46,023 nucleotides of DNA from Bacteroidales bacterium (GTDB taxonomy: Bacteria; Bacteroidota; Bacteroidia; Bacteroidales; P3), in contig JAKSMQ010000011.1 of NCBI GenBank assembly GCA_024400565.1, positions 1 to 46,023 on the forward strand, given 5' to 3'. Position 1 is the first letter of the stretch; the number at the start of each line of letters is the position of its first letter. The position numbers were made by a program, and so were the translations under genes. A model generated the notes under the pieces. It searched no databases, was not told where the DNA came from, and saw only the letters and a program-made list of their open reading frames with translations. This document shows, in pieces, positions 1 to 7,871 of this stretch.

Positions 1-27
1 TCTTATTACTACGAACAGGAGGACTAA
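1..27 (+). CDS. 3' end of upstream gene (possibly hsdM), partial
   Basis: The first 27 bases read as eight codons (SYYYEQED) followed by TAA. The gene starts outside the window. Because hsdS follows on the same strand, the natural candidate is hsdM, the methyltransferase subunit of the type I system, but eight residues are too few to identify it. The frame itself is only weakly supported. If this is hsdM, the 146 bases before hsdS form an unusually long junction holding the 11-bp repeat array. Confidence 0.3.
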   Translation, partial: SYYYEQED

Positions 28-31
28 CGCC

Positions 32-157
32 ATGAAACATACCTATAGCACCCCCTCGACCCCTTGCAGCCCTCTTCCTGGTTTCGGCGATCCTTCGGTG
101 ATCCTTCGACGATCCTTCGGTGAAAGTTCGCTGGCAAACCATTCCACAAACCAATAA
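32..157 (+). CDS. possible 41-aa small ORF spanning the 11-bp repeat array
   Basis: An ATG four bases after the upstream stop opens a 41-codon frame ending in TAA, 16 bases before hsdS. The peptide is rich in Ser, Pro and Thr, and its middle is encoded by the 11-bp repeats, so it reads through all three repeat frames. I recognise no family. It may simply be an open frame across a repeat-bearing spacer, and coding is not established. Confidence 0.2.
   Translation: MKHTYSTPSTPCSPLPGFGDPSVILRRSFGESSLANHSTNQ
83..130. repeat. 11-bp tandem array TTCGRYGATCC, about 4 units
   Basis: Units begin at 83, 94, 105 and 116, each starting TTCG and spaced exactly 11 bases. They are TTCGGCGATCC, TTCGGTGATCC, TTCGACGATCC and TTCGGTGAAAG, followed by a trailing TTCG. 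The array sits in the spacer directly upstream of hsdS. Its sequence differs from the 11-bp repeats at 14678 and 35421, although the period is the same. Confidence 0.75.
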
Positions 158-173
158 CCCTTGAGACAACACC

Positions 174-1457
174 ATGCAAAGATACGACTCATACAAAGAC
201 AGCGGCATTCAATGGCTGGGAGAAATTCCGAGCCATTGGGAGGTTCTGCCTGGAAGAGTTTTATTTCAAGAGAATAAAACTAGAAATGATGGCGGAAATA
301 GAAACATCTTATCTCTTAGTTATGGTAAGATTATTGTCAAGAAAGACACAAATGAAGGTTTAGTTCCTGAAGAATATACGAGTTACCAGATAATCAAACC
401 TGGATATATTATTGTAAGATGCACCGACTTACAGAACGACAAAGTAAGTTTAAGAACAGCCGTTTCTGATTTAGAAGGAATCATTACAGGAGCATACTTG
501 GGGCTTGTTCCCTATAAAAAAGCAAACCCTCGTTTTTTTCACTACTTGTTGAGGACATGGGATAATTGCAAAGAAATATATAGATATGGTTCTGGACTTA
601 GGCAATCGCTAAGTTGGCTTGATTTCAAATATTTACTACTGCCTGTACCTTCCTTAGAAGAGCAGCAAACCATAGCATCCTATCTTGACACAGCCACAGC
701 CAAAATAGACGAAGCCATTGCCCAACAGCAAAAGATGATTGATTTATTAAACGAACGCAAACAAATCATCATCAACAACGCCGTCACCAAAGGCCTCAAC
801 CCCAACGCCAAAATGAAACCCTCTGGCATCGACTGGATCGGCAACATCCCCGAACACTGGGAGGTGAGCAAATTAAAACATCATTCTTTTAAAATTGGCG
901 ATGGGCTGCATGGGACTCCTGTTTATAGTGAGTATGGCAATGCATATTTTATCAATGGCAATAATTTGAGAAACGAAACAATCTCTATTAATGACTCGAC
1001 AATGAAAGTAAGTGACTCAGAATACCAAAAACACTATGTCCCTCTAGGTGATAATGCACTATTGATTTCTATCAACGGATCTATTGGTCACACTTCATTT
1101 TATAATAATGAAAAAATCGTATTGAGCAAAAGTGCAGGATATATAGACCTTCATCCGAGTGCATGTAAACAATACATACGTTATTATTTAATGTCTACAC
1201 CGGTTCTTCATTTTTTCAGAAGGCAACTGACGGGTTCTACTATAGGGAACCTATCACTAGAAACTTTACGAAATACATATTTCACGTGTCCTCCAATAAC
1301 AGAACAAGAAGTGATATCGTCCTATTTAAATAGGGAAACTGCAAGAATAGAGAAGGCAATTGATTCGATACAACGTCAAATTTCAACGCTCCAAGAACGC
1401 AAACAAATCATCATCAACGACGTAGTAACAGGAAAAGTAAAAGTTTGTAATCAGTGA
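174..1457 (+). CDS. hsdS: Type I restriction-modification specificity subunit HsdS
   Basis: HsdS is the DNA-recognition subunit of a type I restriction-modification enzyme. It joins the HsdM methylase and the HsdR translocase/nuclease and decides which bipartite site is bound. The 427-residue protein shows the usual two-fold layout. Target-recognition domain 1 covers about 12-158, and a conserved helix covers about 160-210 with an ERKQIIINNAVTKG motif. Domain 2 starts at about 214 with GIDWIGNIPEHWEV, which mirrors GIQWLGEIPSHWEV at 11-24. A second helix closes the protein at 376-424 with ERKQIIINDVVTGK. The start MQRYDSYKDSGIQWLGEIP is typical of the family. The two recognition domains are AT-rich, while the connecting helix is GC-richer, which suggests domain exchange. 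The matching hsdR is 6.4 kb downstream. Identification is secure; the DNA target cannot be predicted. Confidence 0.95.
   Translation: MQRYDSYKDSGIQWLGEIPSHWEVLPGRVLFQENKTRNDGGNRNILSLSYGKIIVKKDTNEGLVPEEYTSYQIIKPGYIIVRCTDLQNDKVSLRTAVSDLEGIITGAYLGLVPYKKANPRFFHYLLRTWDNCKEIYRYGSGLRQSLSWLDFKYLLLPVPSLEEQQTIASYLDTATAKIDEAIAQQQKMIDLLNERKQIIINNAVTKGLNPNAKMKPSGIDWIGNIPEHWEVSKLKHHSFKIGDGLHGTPVYSEYGNAYFINGNNLRNETISINDSTMKVSDSEYQKHYVPLGDNALLISINGSIGHTSFYNNEKIVLSKSAGYIDLHPSACKQYIRYYLMSTPVLHFFRRQLTGSTIGNLSLETLRNTYFTCPPITEQEVISSYLNRETARIEKAIDSIQRQISTLQERKQIIINDVVTGKVKVCNQ
753..776. repeat. 24-bp direct repeat inside hsdS, copy 1
   Basis: These 24 bases, which begin GAACGCAAACAAATC and encode ERKQIIIN, are repeated exactly at 1395-1418. 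The copies lie 642 bases apart, a multiple of three, so recombination between them would stay in frame and remove or swap recognition domain 2. Such seams are known routes for hsdS shuffling; use of this one is inference. Confidence 0.85.
1395..1418. repeat. 24-bp direct repeat inside hsdS, copy 2
   Basis: This is an exact copy of 753-776, located in the second conserved helix of hsdS. See the first copy for spacing and possible role. Confidence 0.85.
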
Positions 1458-1481
1458 TAATTATTTGAAAGGCTATATACA

Positions 1482-4400
1482 ATGAATATGCGAAAAAAAA
1501 TAATTGTAATAAAATATCTGGGGTGGCTTTTGATGGTGGCATTGTTATCCATGGTCGCCATTGCATTATTTGTTAAGGTGAAAATATGGATAATAATATC
1601 GTCCATAATTACAGCTTTACTAGGATGCGTTTTCTTATTTTTGCGATTCTGCTACAGAATAAATGGCTGGTTTAAATCTCAGTACGAAAAGATATACAAA
1701 GCCTTTTGGAAAAGATGTCGCGATGTTTGCGAGAAATGGATGGTAAGAGCAGAATCAAAGAATTCCTACAAGGATGAGATCGAATTGCTGAGCCCAAAGA
1801 CACATGAGAAATCTCGATATGTTGAAATCTTAAAATCAGCTGTTGACAATCCAAATGTAAAAAACATCGCAATTTCGGGTCCTTATGGATCTGGGAAAAG
1901 TACGATAATTGCTTCCTTTGAGAATATCTTCCCCAAATACAAATGTCTAAACCTATCTTTAGCTGCTTTCGCTGAAGAATGTCAAGGACAACAAACAGAA
2001 GACAAGGAGCAGAAGTCGGGAGTAGACGAAAAGGAAAACAATGAAGATCAAGGATCAGAAGACAAGGATCAGAAGTCGGGAGTAGACGAAAAGGAAAACA
2101 ATGAAGATCAAGGACAAGGATCAGAAGACAATGCACTGTATCCAAATTCAAGCCCCAAGGGAAATCATAGTCAGTCTGAAAATGAGAGTAGTCATGTGAA
2201 ATCTAATACAATTTCCATGGCAGAACTGGAATATAGTCTTGTACAACAGTTCTTTTACCATGTGAAAGCTAGCAAGATTCCCGAATCTCGTTTCGGAAGA
2301 ATTCATCGATGGAATAAATGCCACAAACTACTTTGGTCTATTTTTGCATTTTTTTATTTTCTAATTGTTGTTCTTTGTTTCTGTAAAAATTTGTGTGATG
2401 ATACACCCATACTATCATTAATACCCAATGATGTTGACTGGAATAAAGCATATTATATCGCATTTATTATATCTTCATTTTTTATTCTGTATTGTGTTGT
2501 TGGATTAATTCACAGAATCAAGAGTGCAAATGTAAAAGTAATGGATTATGAGATGTCTTTCAACAAAGACGAAAAAATATCCGTATTTAATCATTATTTG
2601 GACGAATTAGTGTATCTTTTTCAGACAACGGGATATGAAATAGTTGTGCTGGAGGATTTAGACAGATTTCGGAATACAAGCATTTTCACAAAACTGAGAG
2701 AGTTAAACCAGTTACTAAATCAGGCACAAGATATCAATCGCCGTATTGTATTCATATATGCTCTTAGAGACGACATTTTCCAAGATTCCAAAGAACGAAC
2801 AAAATTCTTTGACTATATTATTCCGATAATCCCATATGTTAATGTATCAAATTCTGCAGCTCACTTTGTTGAGTGCTTCCGCCCATATTTAGGAAATGGG
2901 ACTACAGATCTTCATAAATCGTTTATTTTTGATATCGCTCCCTTTGTATGTGATTTACGTACGATTAAAGCTATCGCTTCAGACTTCAGAACTAACATAA
3001 ATCAACTAAATGACAATCTATACAAAGACAATCTATTAGCTTTGATACTATACAAGAATCTTTATCCTAAAAATTTTGATAAAGTGTATGAAGGCAGTGG
3101 TCCACTGAAGGAGATATTTAACAATAGAAGTTTGTTTCTGAAAAGACTAAAACAGGAAAGAGAGACAGAAATAAAAGAAAAAACAGAAGAAATAAAAATC
3201 CTTGAGAAAGAATATCTTGACTCAAAGGGAGAACTTAATATGATTGTTGTAGGTGCTCTGGCTAGATGCATACCACAAGAGTCTTATTTAGTAAATGGCT
3301 CAAACTATTCAGTCGATTTCCCATCCATTGAAGACGACAATGAAATATCAGAAATCTTAGCAGGGCATTTTAAATATATTAGAATGCACACATACCAGCC
3401 TCATCAGATTACAAATTCCAGAATTCTTGAAATGCTACCAACTGGATTTGATTATAAAAAACGTTTAGATTTGATTGAACGCAAAAAAAACTCTCAAATT
3501 CGGATTTTAAAGAATCAAATTGATGAACTAAGAAAAACACAAAATGAACTTGAGGGATTATCATTCAAAGAAATGGTAGCAGAATACTCTGAATTATTAA
3601 ATGAAATAGTTGAAACCCCAGAGAATAATTTGTTGAAATTCCTTGTAAGCAGAGGGTATATCGATGAACAATATCAATACTACTTTACAGTATTCAAAGA
3701 AGGTATTTTATCTTCTAATGACCATGAATATGTGATGGCTGTCAAAAATATAGGCATTTTGGATGAAGATCAAATTGGACGAGTGCTTGACAACCCTAAA
3801 TCTGTATTGTCATACTTAGTAGATAAGTCAGATTATAAAAGTGACATGATATTGAATTCTATGCTTGTTCATGAAATAATTGAGAACACAACTGATGACA
3901 AGCTGGATTGGATACTCGAAAAAATCAAACAAGGGGAAACAATCTGCCTTGATTTTATAAATCGGTATCCATATCCAGATGATGGATTAATTCTGTACGT
4001 CTCTGAGCAATATCCTAACCTTTGGGTAGACTTTATTTCTAATCCACTCTTTTCTAATGAATCCAAACTAATCCTCTTTGAAAGGATTATTAAACATGCT
4101 TTAACATCTAGCATTGAGGCCCTGAATGTGGATGATGAATTGACTATGTATTTAGAAGACTATGGATACCCACACGATGTGACAAAAGATAAAGCAAAGA
4201 GAATAATTGAGAAACTGAAACCAAAATTTAGAAGATTAATCGATGACAGTAACGACGAGAACTATTTGGATTATTCATTTCAGAATGGTTACTATGAACT
4301 AAACAAAGAAAACATCAGGCTTATTCTAAAGAAGTATGGCAACTTAAATTTAGAAAAATATGATTCTGCCATTTATTCTGCAGTGGTTGATTCTAGAATT

Positions 4401-5492
4401 GAGATACTCATTAATAGAGTTGAAGGTGATATTGAGAACTTTGTGAAATATTTAGTTCTATCGAAAGATAACACCGAGGAGCATGAGATGCCATTTGTTT
4501 TGTTATTGAACAATGAATCAATCTCAATTGAGTCAAAGCAGAATCTAATATTGCATAATAGAACTGAAATTAATTCTATTGATCAAATTGAAGATTCACA
4601 CTTGATGAATCTACTATATGAACAAGGGAAAGTGACTCCATCTTGGAAAAATATCAAGCATTATTTTGTGAAGAACGAAATTGAAGAAATTGATGATAGA
4701 ATCCGTATATTTATTAACCAAAATGATGAAGTTATTGCTGGTGAAATAATGGATAACACTAGTCCCGATAATGAAGATATCAATTTGATAAAAATGATTC
4801 TTGATTGTCCTACGATAAATGATTATTTATGGAGAAACATCTTAAACATCCCTCAATATGATGATTGTTGGGCGAACAGTCCTGAATCTTTAAGAGAAGA
4901 ACAAGTCCAGCTACTTATTGAAAAGAAGAGAATAAAATTCGATGTTGGAACGATGAAACAAATCTTATCTGCTTATGACGGTGGAATAAGAGACGTATTA
5001 TTTGAGCAATATCATTCCGAGATAATTAATGCAATAGATGAATTTGAATTCTCTGCCGACGAACTGATAGCCTTTGCTGAGAAAGAGGTTTTCAAGGATG
5101 ATAAAGATGTCTTATATGGGCAAATTCAGAAAGACGATATAGTAAACGAACGAATTGCAAATAAATATCTTGAATTTTCAATCTCGACAGGATATACATA
5201 TCCTTTCGATGTTTTTAAGCAGGCTCTTTGCGTCTCAAAAGATCTATCACTAAAGATCAAGTCTACTGCGGAATATTTTAATAGAGGTTTCACACCAAGA
5301 GATATAGACGGTTTCTTTGAAGAACTTGGAGAACCATTTGTAAAATTAAACAATACTGGACAATATGTCATTTTTGATAACAGCGAGATTTCTCCGCTAC
5401 TTACTTCATTAAAGAATCGTGGGTTTGTTGGGAAAGAAATGCCTATCAAGGCTGGTATCAAGGTTAAGGTAAAGAACAGAAACAAATTATGA
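1482..5492 (+). CDS. YobI/KAP-like membrane-anchored P-loop NTPase (1336 aa)
   Basis: This is a large predicted membrane NTPase. Two hydrophobic helices lie at about 12-31 and 35-56. The segment LLSPK...NIAISGPYGSGKST (102-141) is typical of the YobI-type P-loop domain, with Walker A at 133-141. Walker B is at about 386-395 (EIVVLEDLDR), followed by a sensor-like strand FIYALRDDIF at 424-433. Between Walker A and B lie an acidic tandem repeat (173-211) and two more membrane helices (about 285-302 and 323-344), an arrangement known from KAP NTPases. Two predicted coiled coils follow (about 550-585 and 656-695), then about 600 acidic, probably helical residues that I do not recognise. The gene begins 24 bases after hsdS and its stop overlaps the next ATG. 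I infer a defence or sensing role from its place inside the restriction locus; the biochemical function is unknown. It is AT-rich compared with the housekeeping genes. Confidence 0.8.
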   Translation: MNMRKKIIVIKYLGWLLMVALLSMVAIALFVKVKIWIIISSIITALLGCVFLFLRFCYRINGWFKSQYEKIYKAFWKRCRDVCEKWMVRAESKNSYKDEIELLSPKTHEKSRYVEILKSAVDNPNVKNIAISGPYGSGKSTIIASFENIFPKYKCLNLSLAAFAEECQGQQTEDKEQKSGVDEKENNEDQGSEDKDQKSGVDEKENNEDQGQGSEDNALYPNSSPKGNHSQSENESSHVKSNTISMAELEYSLVQQFFYHVKASKIPESRFGRIHRWNKCHKLLWSIFAFFYFLIVVLCFCKNLCDDTPILSLIPNDVDWNKAYYIAFIISSFFILYCVVGLIHRIKSANVKVMDYEMSFNKDEKISVFNHYLDELVYLFQTTGYEIVVLEDLDRFRNTSIFTKLRELNQLLNQAQDINRRIVFIYALRDDIFQDSKERTKFFDYIIPIIPYVNVSNSAAHFVECFRPYLGNGTTDLHKSFIFDIAPFVCDLRTIKAIASDFRTNINQLNDNLYKDNLLALILYKNLYPKNFDKVYEGSGPLKEIFNNRSLFLKRLKQERETEIKEKTEEIKILEKEYLDSKGELNMIVVGALARCIPQESYLVNGSNYSVDFPSIEDDNEISEILAGHFKYIRMHTYQPHQITNSRILEMLPTGFDYKKRLDLIERKKNSQIRILKNQIDELRKTQNELEGLSFKEMVAEYSELLNEIVETPENNLLKFLVSRGYIDEQYQYYFTVFKEGILSSNDHEYVMAVKNIGILDEDQIGRVLDNPKSVLSYLVDKSDYKSDMILNSMLVHEIIENTTDDKLDWILEKIKQGETICLDFINRYPYPDDGLILYVSEQYPNLWVDFISNPLFSNESKLILFERIIKHALTSSIEALNVDDELTMYLEDYGYPHDVTKDKAKRIIEKLKPKFRRLIDDSNDENYLDYSFQNGYYELNKENIRLILKKYGNLNLEKYDSAIYSAVVDSRIEILINRVEGDIENFVKYLVLSKDNTEEHEMPFVLLLNNESISIESKQNLILHNRTEINSIDQIEDSHLMNLLYEQGKVTPSWKNIKHYFVKNEIEEIDDRIRIFINQNDEVIAGEIMDNTSPDNEDINLIKMILDCPTINDYLWRNILNIPQYDDCWANSPESLREEQVQLLIEKKRIKFDVGTMKQILSAYDGGIRDVLFEQYHSEIINAIDEFEFSADELIAFAEKEVFKDDKDVLYGQIQKDDIVNERIANKYLEFSISTGYTYPFDVFKQALCVSKDLSLKIKSTAEYFNRGFTPRDIDGFFEELGEPFVKLNNTGQYVIFDNSEISPLLTSLKNRGFVGKEMPIKAGIKVKVKNRNKL
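1996..2114. repeat. 60-bp in-frame tandem repeat in the NTPase gene
   Basis: A 60-base unit (20 residues, containing QKSGVDEKENNEDQG) occurs at 1996-2055 and again, nearly identical, at 2056-2114. A truncated third copy follows near 2115. The repeat lies between Walker A and the second membrane pair. A length change of one unit would keep the frame but alter an acidic linker. Confidence 0.85.
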
Positions 5493-5647
5493 TACTGAGA
5501 ACCTACAATATGAATTCGGTAGTGCATTCTAATGATTATGGAATTGTGTACGCACGCGTTCACCATTTTAACAATCGTAACATCTCTTACGTTTTCTACT
5601 CATTGTCAAATAACAGTTCACCAATAGAAACCTTAAAACTCAAATAA
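5489..5647 (+). CDS. 52-aa small ORF coupled to the NTPase and AbiH genes
   Basis: The ATG at 5489 overlaps the stop of the NTPase gene as ATGA. The frame runs 52 codons to TAA at 5645-5647, two bases before the ATG of the AbiH gene. Both junctions are typical of translational coupling, so the frame fills exactly what would otherwise be a 157-base gap in a tight operon. The peptide begins MILRTYNMNSVVHSNDYG and is rich in Asn, Ser, Tyr and Val. It has no signal peptide, membrane helix or cysteine motif that I can see. I recognise no family. It could be a small partner, inhibitor or antidote for a neighbouring toxin-like protein, or a degraded remnant of a larger gene. A second in-frame ATG at 5510 would give 45 residues. 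Confidence 0.5.
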   Translation: MILRTYNMNSVVHSNDYGIVYARVHHFNNRNISYVFYSLSNNSSPIETLKLK

Positions 5648-5649
5648 TC

Positions 5650-6765
5650 ATGAACAGACTAGTAATCATAGGCAACGGCTTCGATTTAGCCCACCACCTA
5701 CATACCAGCTACAAGGACTTTATTGATTGGTATTGGGAACAACGAATTCTTGAATTGGGTAGTGTCTATTCAAAACTTTCGGAAGATAAGCTCTGCAGAC
5801 TAATTAATATGCGAGACCAATGGAATGTATTTGCTTTCTTTCAGAGCTATTTCCATGGTAAAGACCTGTTGAAAATCAAAGATATGATTGAAGAGTGCAC
5901 AGGGGACTTCACAGTTAATAAATTCACATTGTTCGACCGCATCACAAAAAATATTGAAACCAAAGGTTGGACTGACATCGAAAGCGATTACTATGAATTA
6001 TTGATAGAGAATACTAACGATATTGAACAATGCCAAAATCTAAATAACCAACTAGACTTCACTAGAGAGAAATTAGCGGAATATCTGGGCTCGATAGAAC
6101 AGCCCCAAGCGATTGATGCTATAAAACTAGTATTAAATGAACCTGTTTTCATAGACGATGTATCAACTATTGAAATCAATAGAGGGAATGAGCGATTAAA
6201 AAGTATTCCGGAAGAAGAATTTATCGTGATGGATAAAAACACGGATCCAACATACGATTTTGTTGAACAGACGATGCTACTAAGTTTCAATTATACACCC
6301 ACAGCAGAGATGTATCTGGACGAAACCACGCATATCAACTACATTCATGGCTCACTAGACAAACCCAAGGAAATGATTTTCGGTTATGGCGATGAGATGG
6401 ACAAGGACTTCAAAGATCTTGAAAACCGCAACGAGAACGCACTATTGGAAAATTCGAAATCAATCAAATATCTGGAAACAAGTCATTATCGAGACCTGTT
6501 GAGTTTTATTGAGGGCGGCCCATTCCAAGTCTATATCATGGGGCATTCTTGCGGCAACTCCGACCGCACCTTGCTCAACACCATCTTCGAGCACCAAAAC
6601 TGCATCTCCATCAAGCCCTTCTGCTACATCAACGAAAAAGGCGAAGACAACTACTCCGAGCTGACCCGCAACATCTACCGCAACTTCACCGACAAGAAGC
6701 TCTTCCGCGACCGAGTGGTCAACAAAGAACGCTGCACCACCTTGGACGGAAACCCCTTAATATAA
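5650..6765 (+). CDS. AbiH-family abortive infection protein
   Basis: The 371-residue protein matches the AbiH family, first described in Lactococcus as a phage abortive-infection factor. The N-terminus MNRLVIIGNGFDLAHHLHTSYKDF carries the diagnostic GNGFD motif. Later blocks also fit: LLSFNYTPTAEMY (about 216-228), NYIHGSLDKP and FGYGDE (about 232-253), and YIMGHSCGNSDRTLL (about 297-311). The biochemical activity of the family is not settled. The start lies two bases after the small ORF, implying coupling. Codon use changes sharply near base 6510: the upstream part is AT-rich, while the last 80 codons strongly prefer C at the third position. That suggests a recombination join inside the gene. 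Placement between hsdS and hsdR supports a phage-defence role. Confidence 0.85.
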   Translation: MNRLVIIGNGFDLAHHLHTSYKDFIDWYWEQRILELGSVYSKLSEDKLCRLINMRDQWNVFAFFQSYFHGKDLLKIKDMIEECTGDFTVNKFTLFDRITKNIETKGWTDIESDYYELLIENTNDIEQCQNLNNQLDFTREKLAEYLGSIEQPQAIDAIKLVLNEPVFIDDVSTIEINRGNERLKSIPEEEFIVMDKNTDPTYDFVEQTMLLSFNYTPTAEMYLDETTHINYIHGSLDKPKEMIFGYGDEMDKDFKDLENRNENALLENSKSIKYLETSHYRDLLSFIEGGPFQVYIMGHSCGNSDRTLLNTIFEHQNCISIKPFCYINEKGEDNYSELTRNIYRNFTDKKLFRDRVVNKERCTTLDGNPLI

Positions 6766-6840
6766 AATAATTAATAAGCTGAAGCAAATAAAAGAGCGAT
6801 TTTGCCGTTATTACTATTGATAGCACTATAAAAAGCAATT

Positions 6841-7857
6841 ATGTACCAACCGCCATTCAACATATCAACCGAGGCAATCAATCTGATTGCAGAGATTTCT
6901 GCCCTGATAGAGCGTTACGCCATACGCCTAGAGCAAGAAGATGGTCTGCGTCTGCGCAAAGCGAACAGAATCAAGACCATTCATAGTTCTTTGGCCATCG
7001 AGGGCAACAAACTGTCGGAAAGCCAAGTGAGCGACATTATTGAGGGCAAGCATGTGGTGGCACCTATTCGAGAAATACAAGAGGTGAAGAATGCCATCAA
7101 AACATACGAGCTATACTCTCAACTGAATCCATTCAAGATCAAGGATTTGCTGAAGGCTCATGGGGTGATGATGGAGGCTTTGATTGATAATGCGGGGCGA
7201 TTTAGAAATACTGGTGTGGGTGTATTCAGCGAGAAAGGCTGCGAGCACATTGCACCCCCTGCCGACAGAGTGCCCATGCTGATGGCGGATCTCTTTGAAT
7301 GGCTCAAGAAAAGCAAAGACCATCTCCTTATCCGGTCCTGTGTGTTCCACTTCGAGTTTGAGTTTATCCACCCCTTTGCCGATGGCAATGGCCGAATGGG
7401 TCGGCTGTGGCAATCGCTGATATTAGGCCAGCTGCACCCTATCTTTGAATATTTGCCCATAGAAAACATGGTACATGCCAAGCAGCAAGACTATTATAAT
7501 GCCATTGGCGCAAGTAGCCGTGCCGGGCAGAGCGGTCCATTTATCGACTTCATGCTTAACGAGATACTCCATACGCTACAGCAGCACCAAGGCGCAGAAC
7601 TGGCTGATGTCGGCAGAAAAGGGAAAGAAAATGTCGGTACAAATGTCGGTACAAATGTCGGTACAAACGAGAGGAAGATTCTAACCCTCATTGCAAACAC
7701 CCCCAAAGCCACGGCACGGGAAATTGCCGACGCAATAGGCATCACACAACGCCAATGCGAAAGAATACTGGCAAAACTAAAACAAGAAGGCATTATCGCC
7801 AGAATAGGTGCCACAAAGAATGGCCACTGGGAGATAACTACAAATAGCAACGAATAA
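6841..7857 (+). CDS. Fic-family protein with winged-helix C-terminus
   Basis: Fic enzymes usually transfer AMP or another nucleotide part to a hydroxyl on a target protein. The 338-residue protein has the complete catalytic motif HPFADGNGRMGR (177-188), with catalytic His177 and metal-binding Asp181. An N-terminal inhibitory helix carries SLAIEG (50-55), fitting the class II pattern [S/T]xxxE[G/N], so the enzyme probably restrains itself through Glu54. An NVGT-repeat linker (264-276) leads to a C-terminal winged helix-turn-helix domain (about 277-338) that could bind DNA. The gene follows abiH by 75 bases and precedes hsdR by 14. Fic genes are common cargo of type I loci, where I infer an accessory defence or regulatory role. 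The target is unknown. Confidence 0.92.
   Translation: MYQPPFNISTEAINLIAEISALIERYAIRLEQEDGLRLRKANRIKTIHSSLAIEGNKLSESQVSDIIEGKHVVAPIREIQEVKNAIKTYELYSQLNPFKIKDLLKAHGVMMEALIDNAGRFRNTGVGVFSEKGCEHIAPPADRVPMLMADLFEWLKKSKDHLLIRSCVFHFEFEFIHPFADGNGRMGRLWQSLILGQLHPIFEYLPIENMVHAKQQDYYNAIGASSRAGQSGPFIDFMLNEILHTLQQHQGAELADVGRKGKENVGTNVGTNVGTNERKILTLIANTPKATAREIADAIGITQRQCERILAKLKQEGIIARIGATKNGHWEITTNSNE
7630..7665. repeat. 12-bp tandem repeat AATGTCGGTACA x3 in the fic gene
   Basis: Three exact 12-base units start at 7630, 7642 and 7654 and encode repeated NVGT between the Fic domain and the winged helix. Gain or loss of units keeps the frame and would change only linker length. Confidence 0.9.
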
Positions 7858-7871
7858 TCATCTACTGCATT

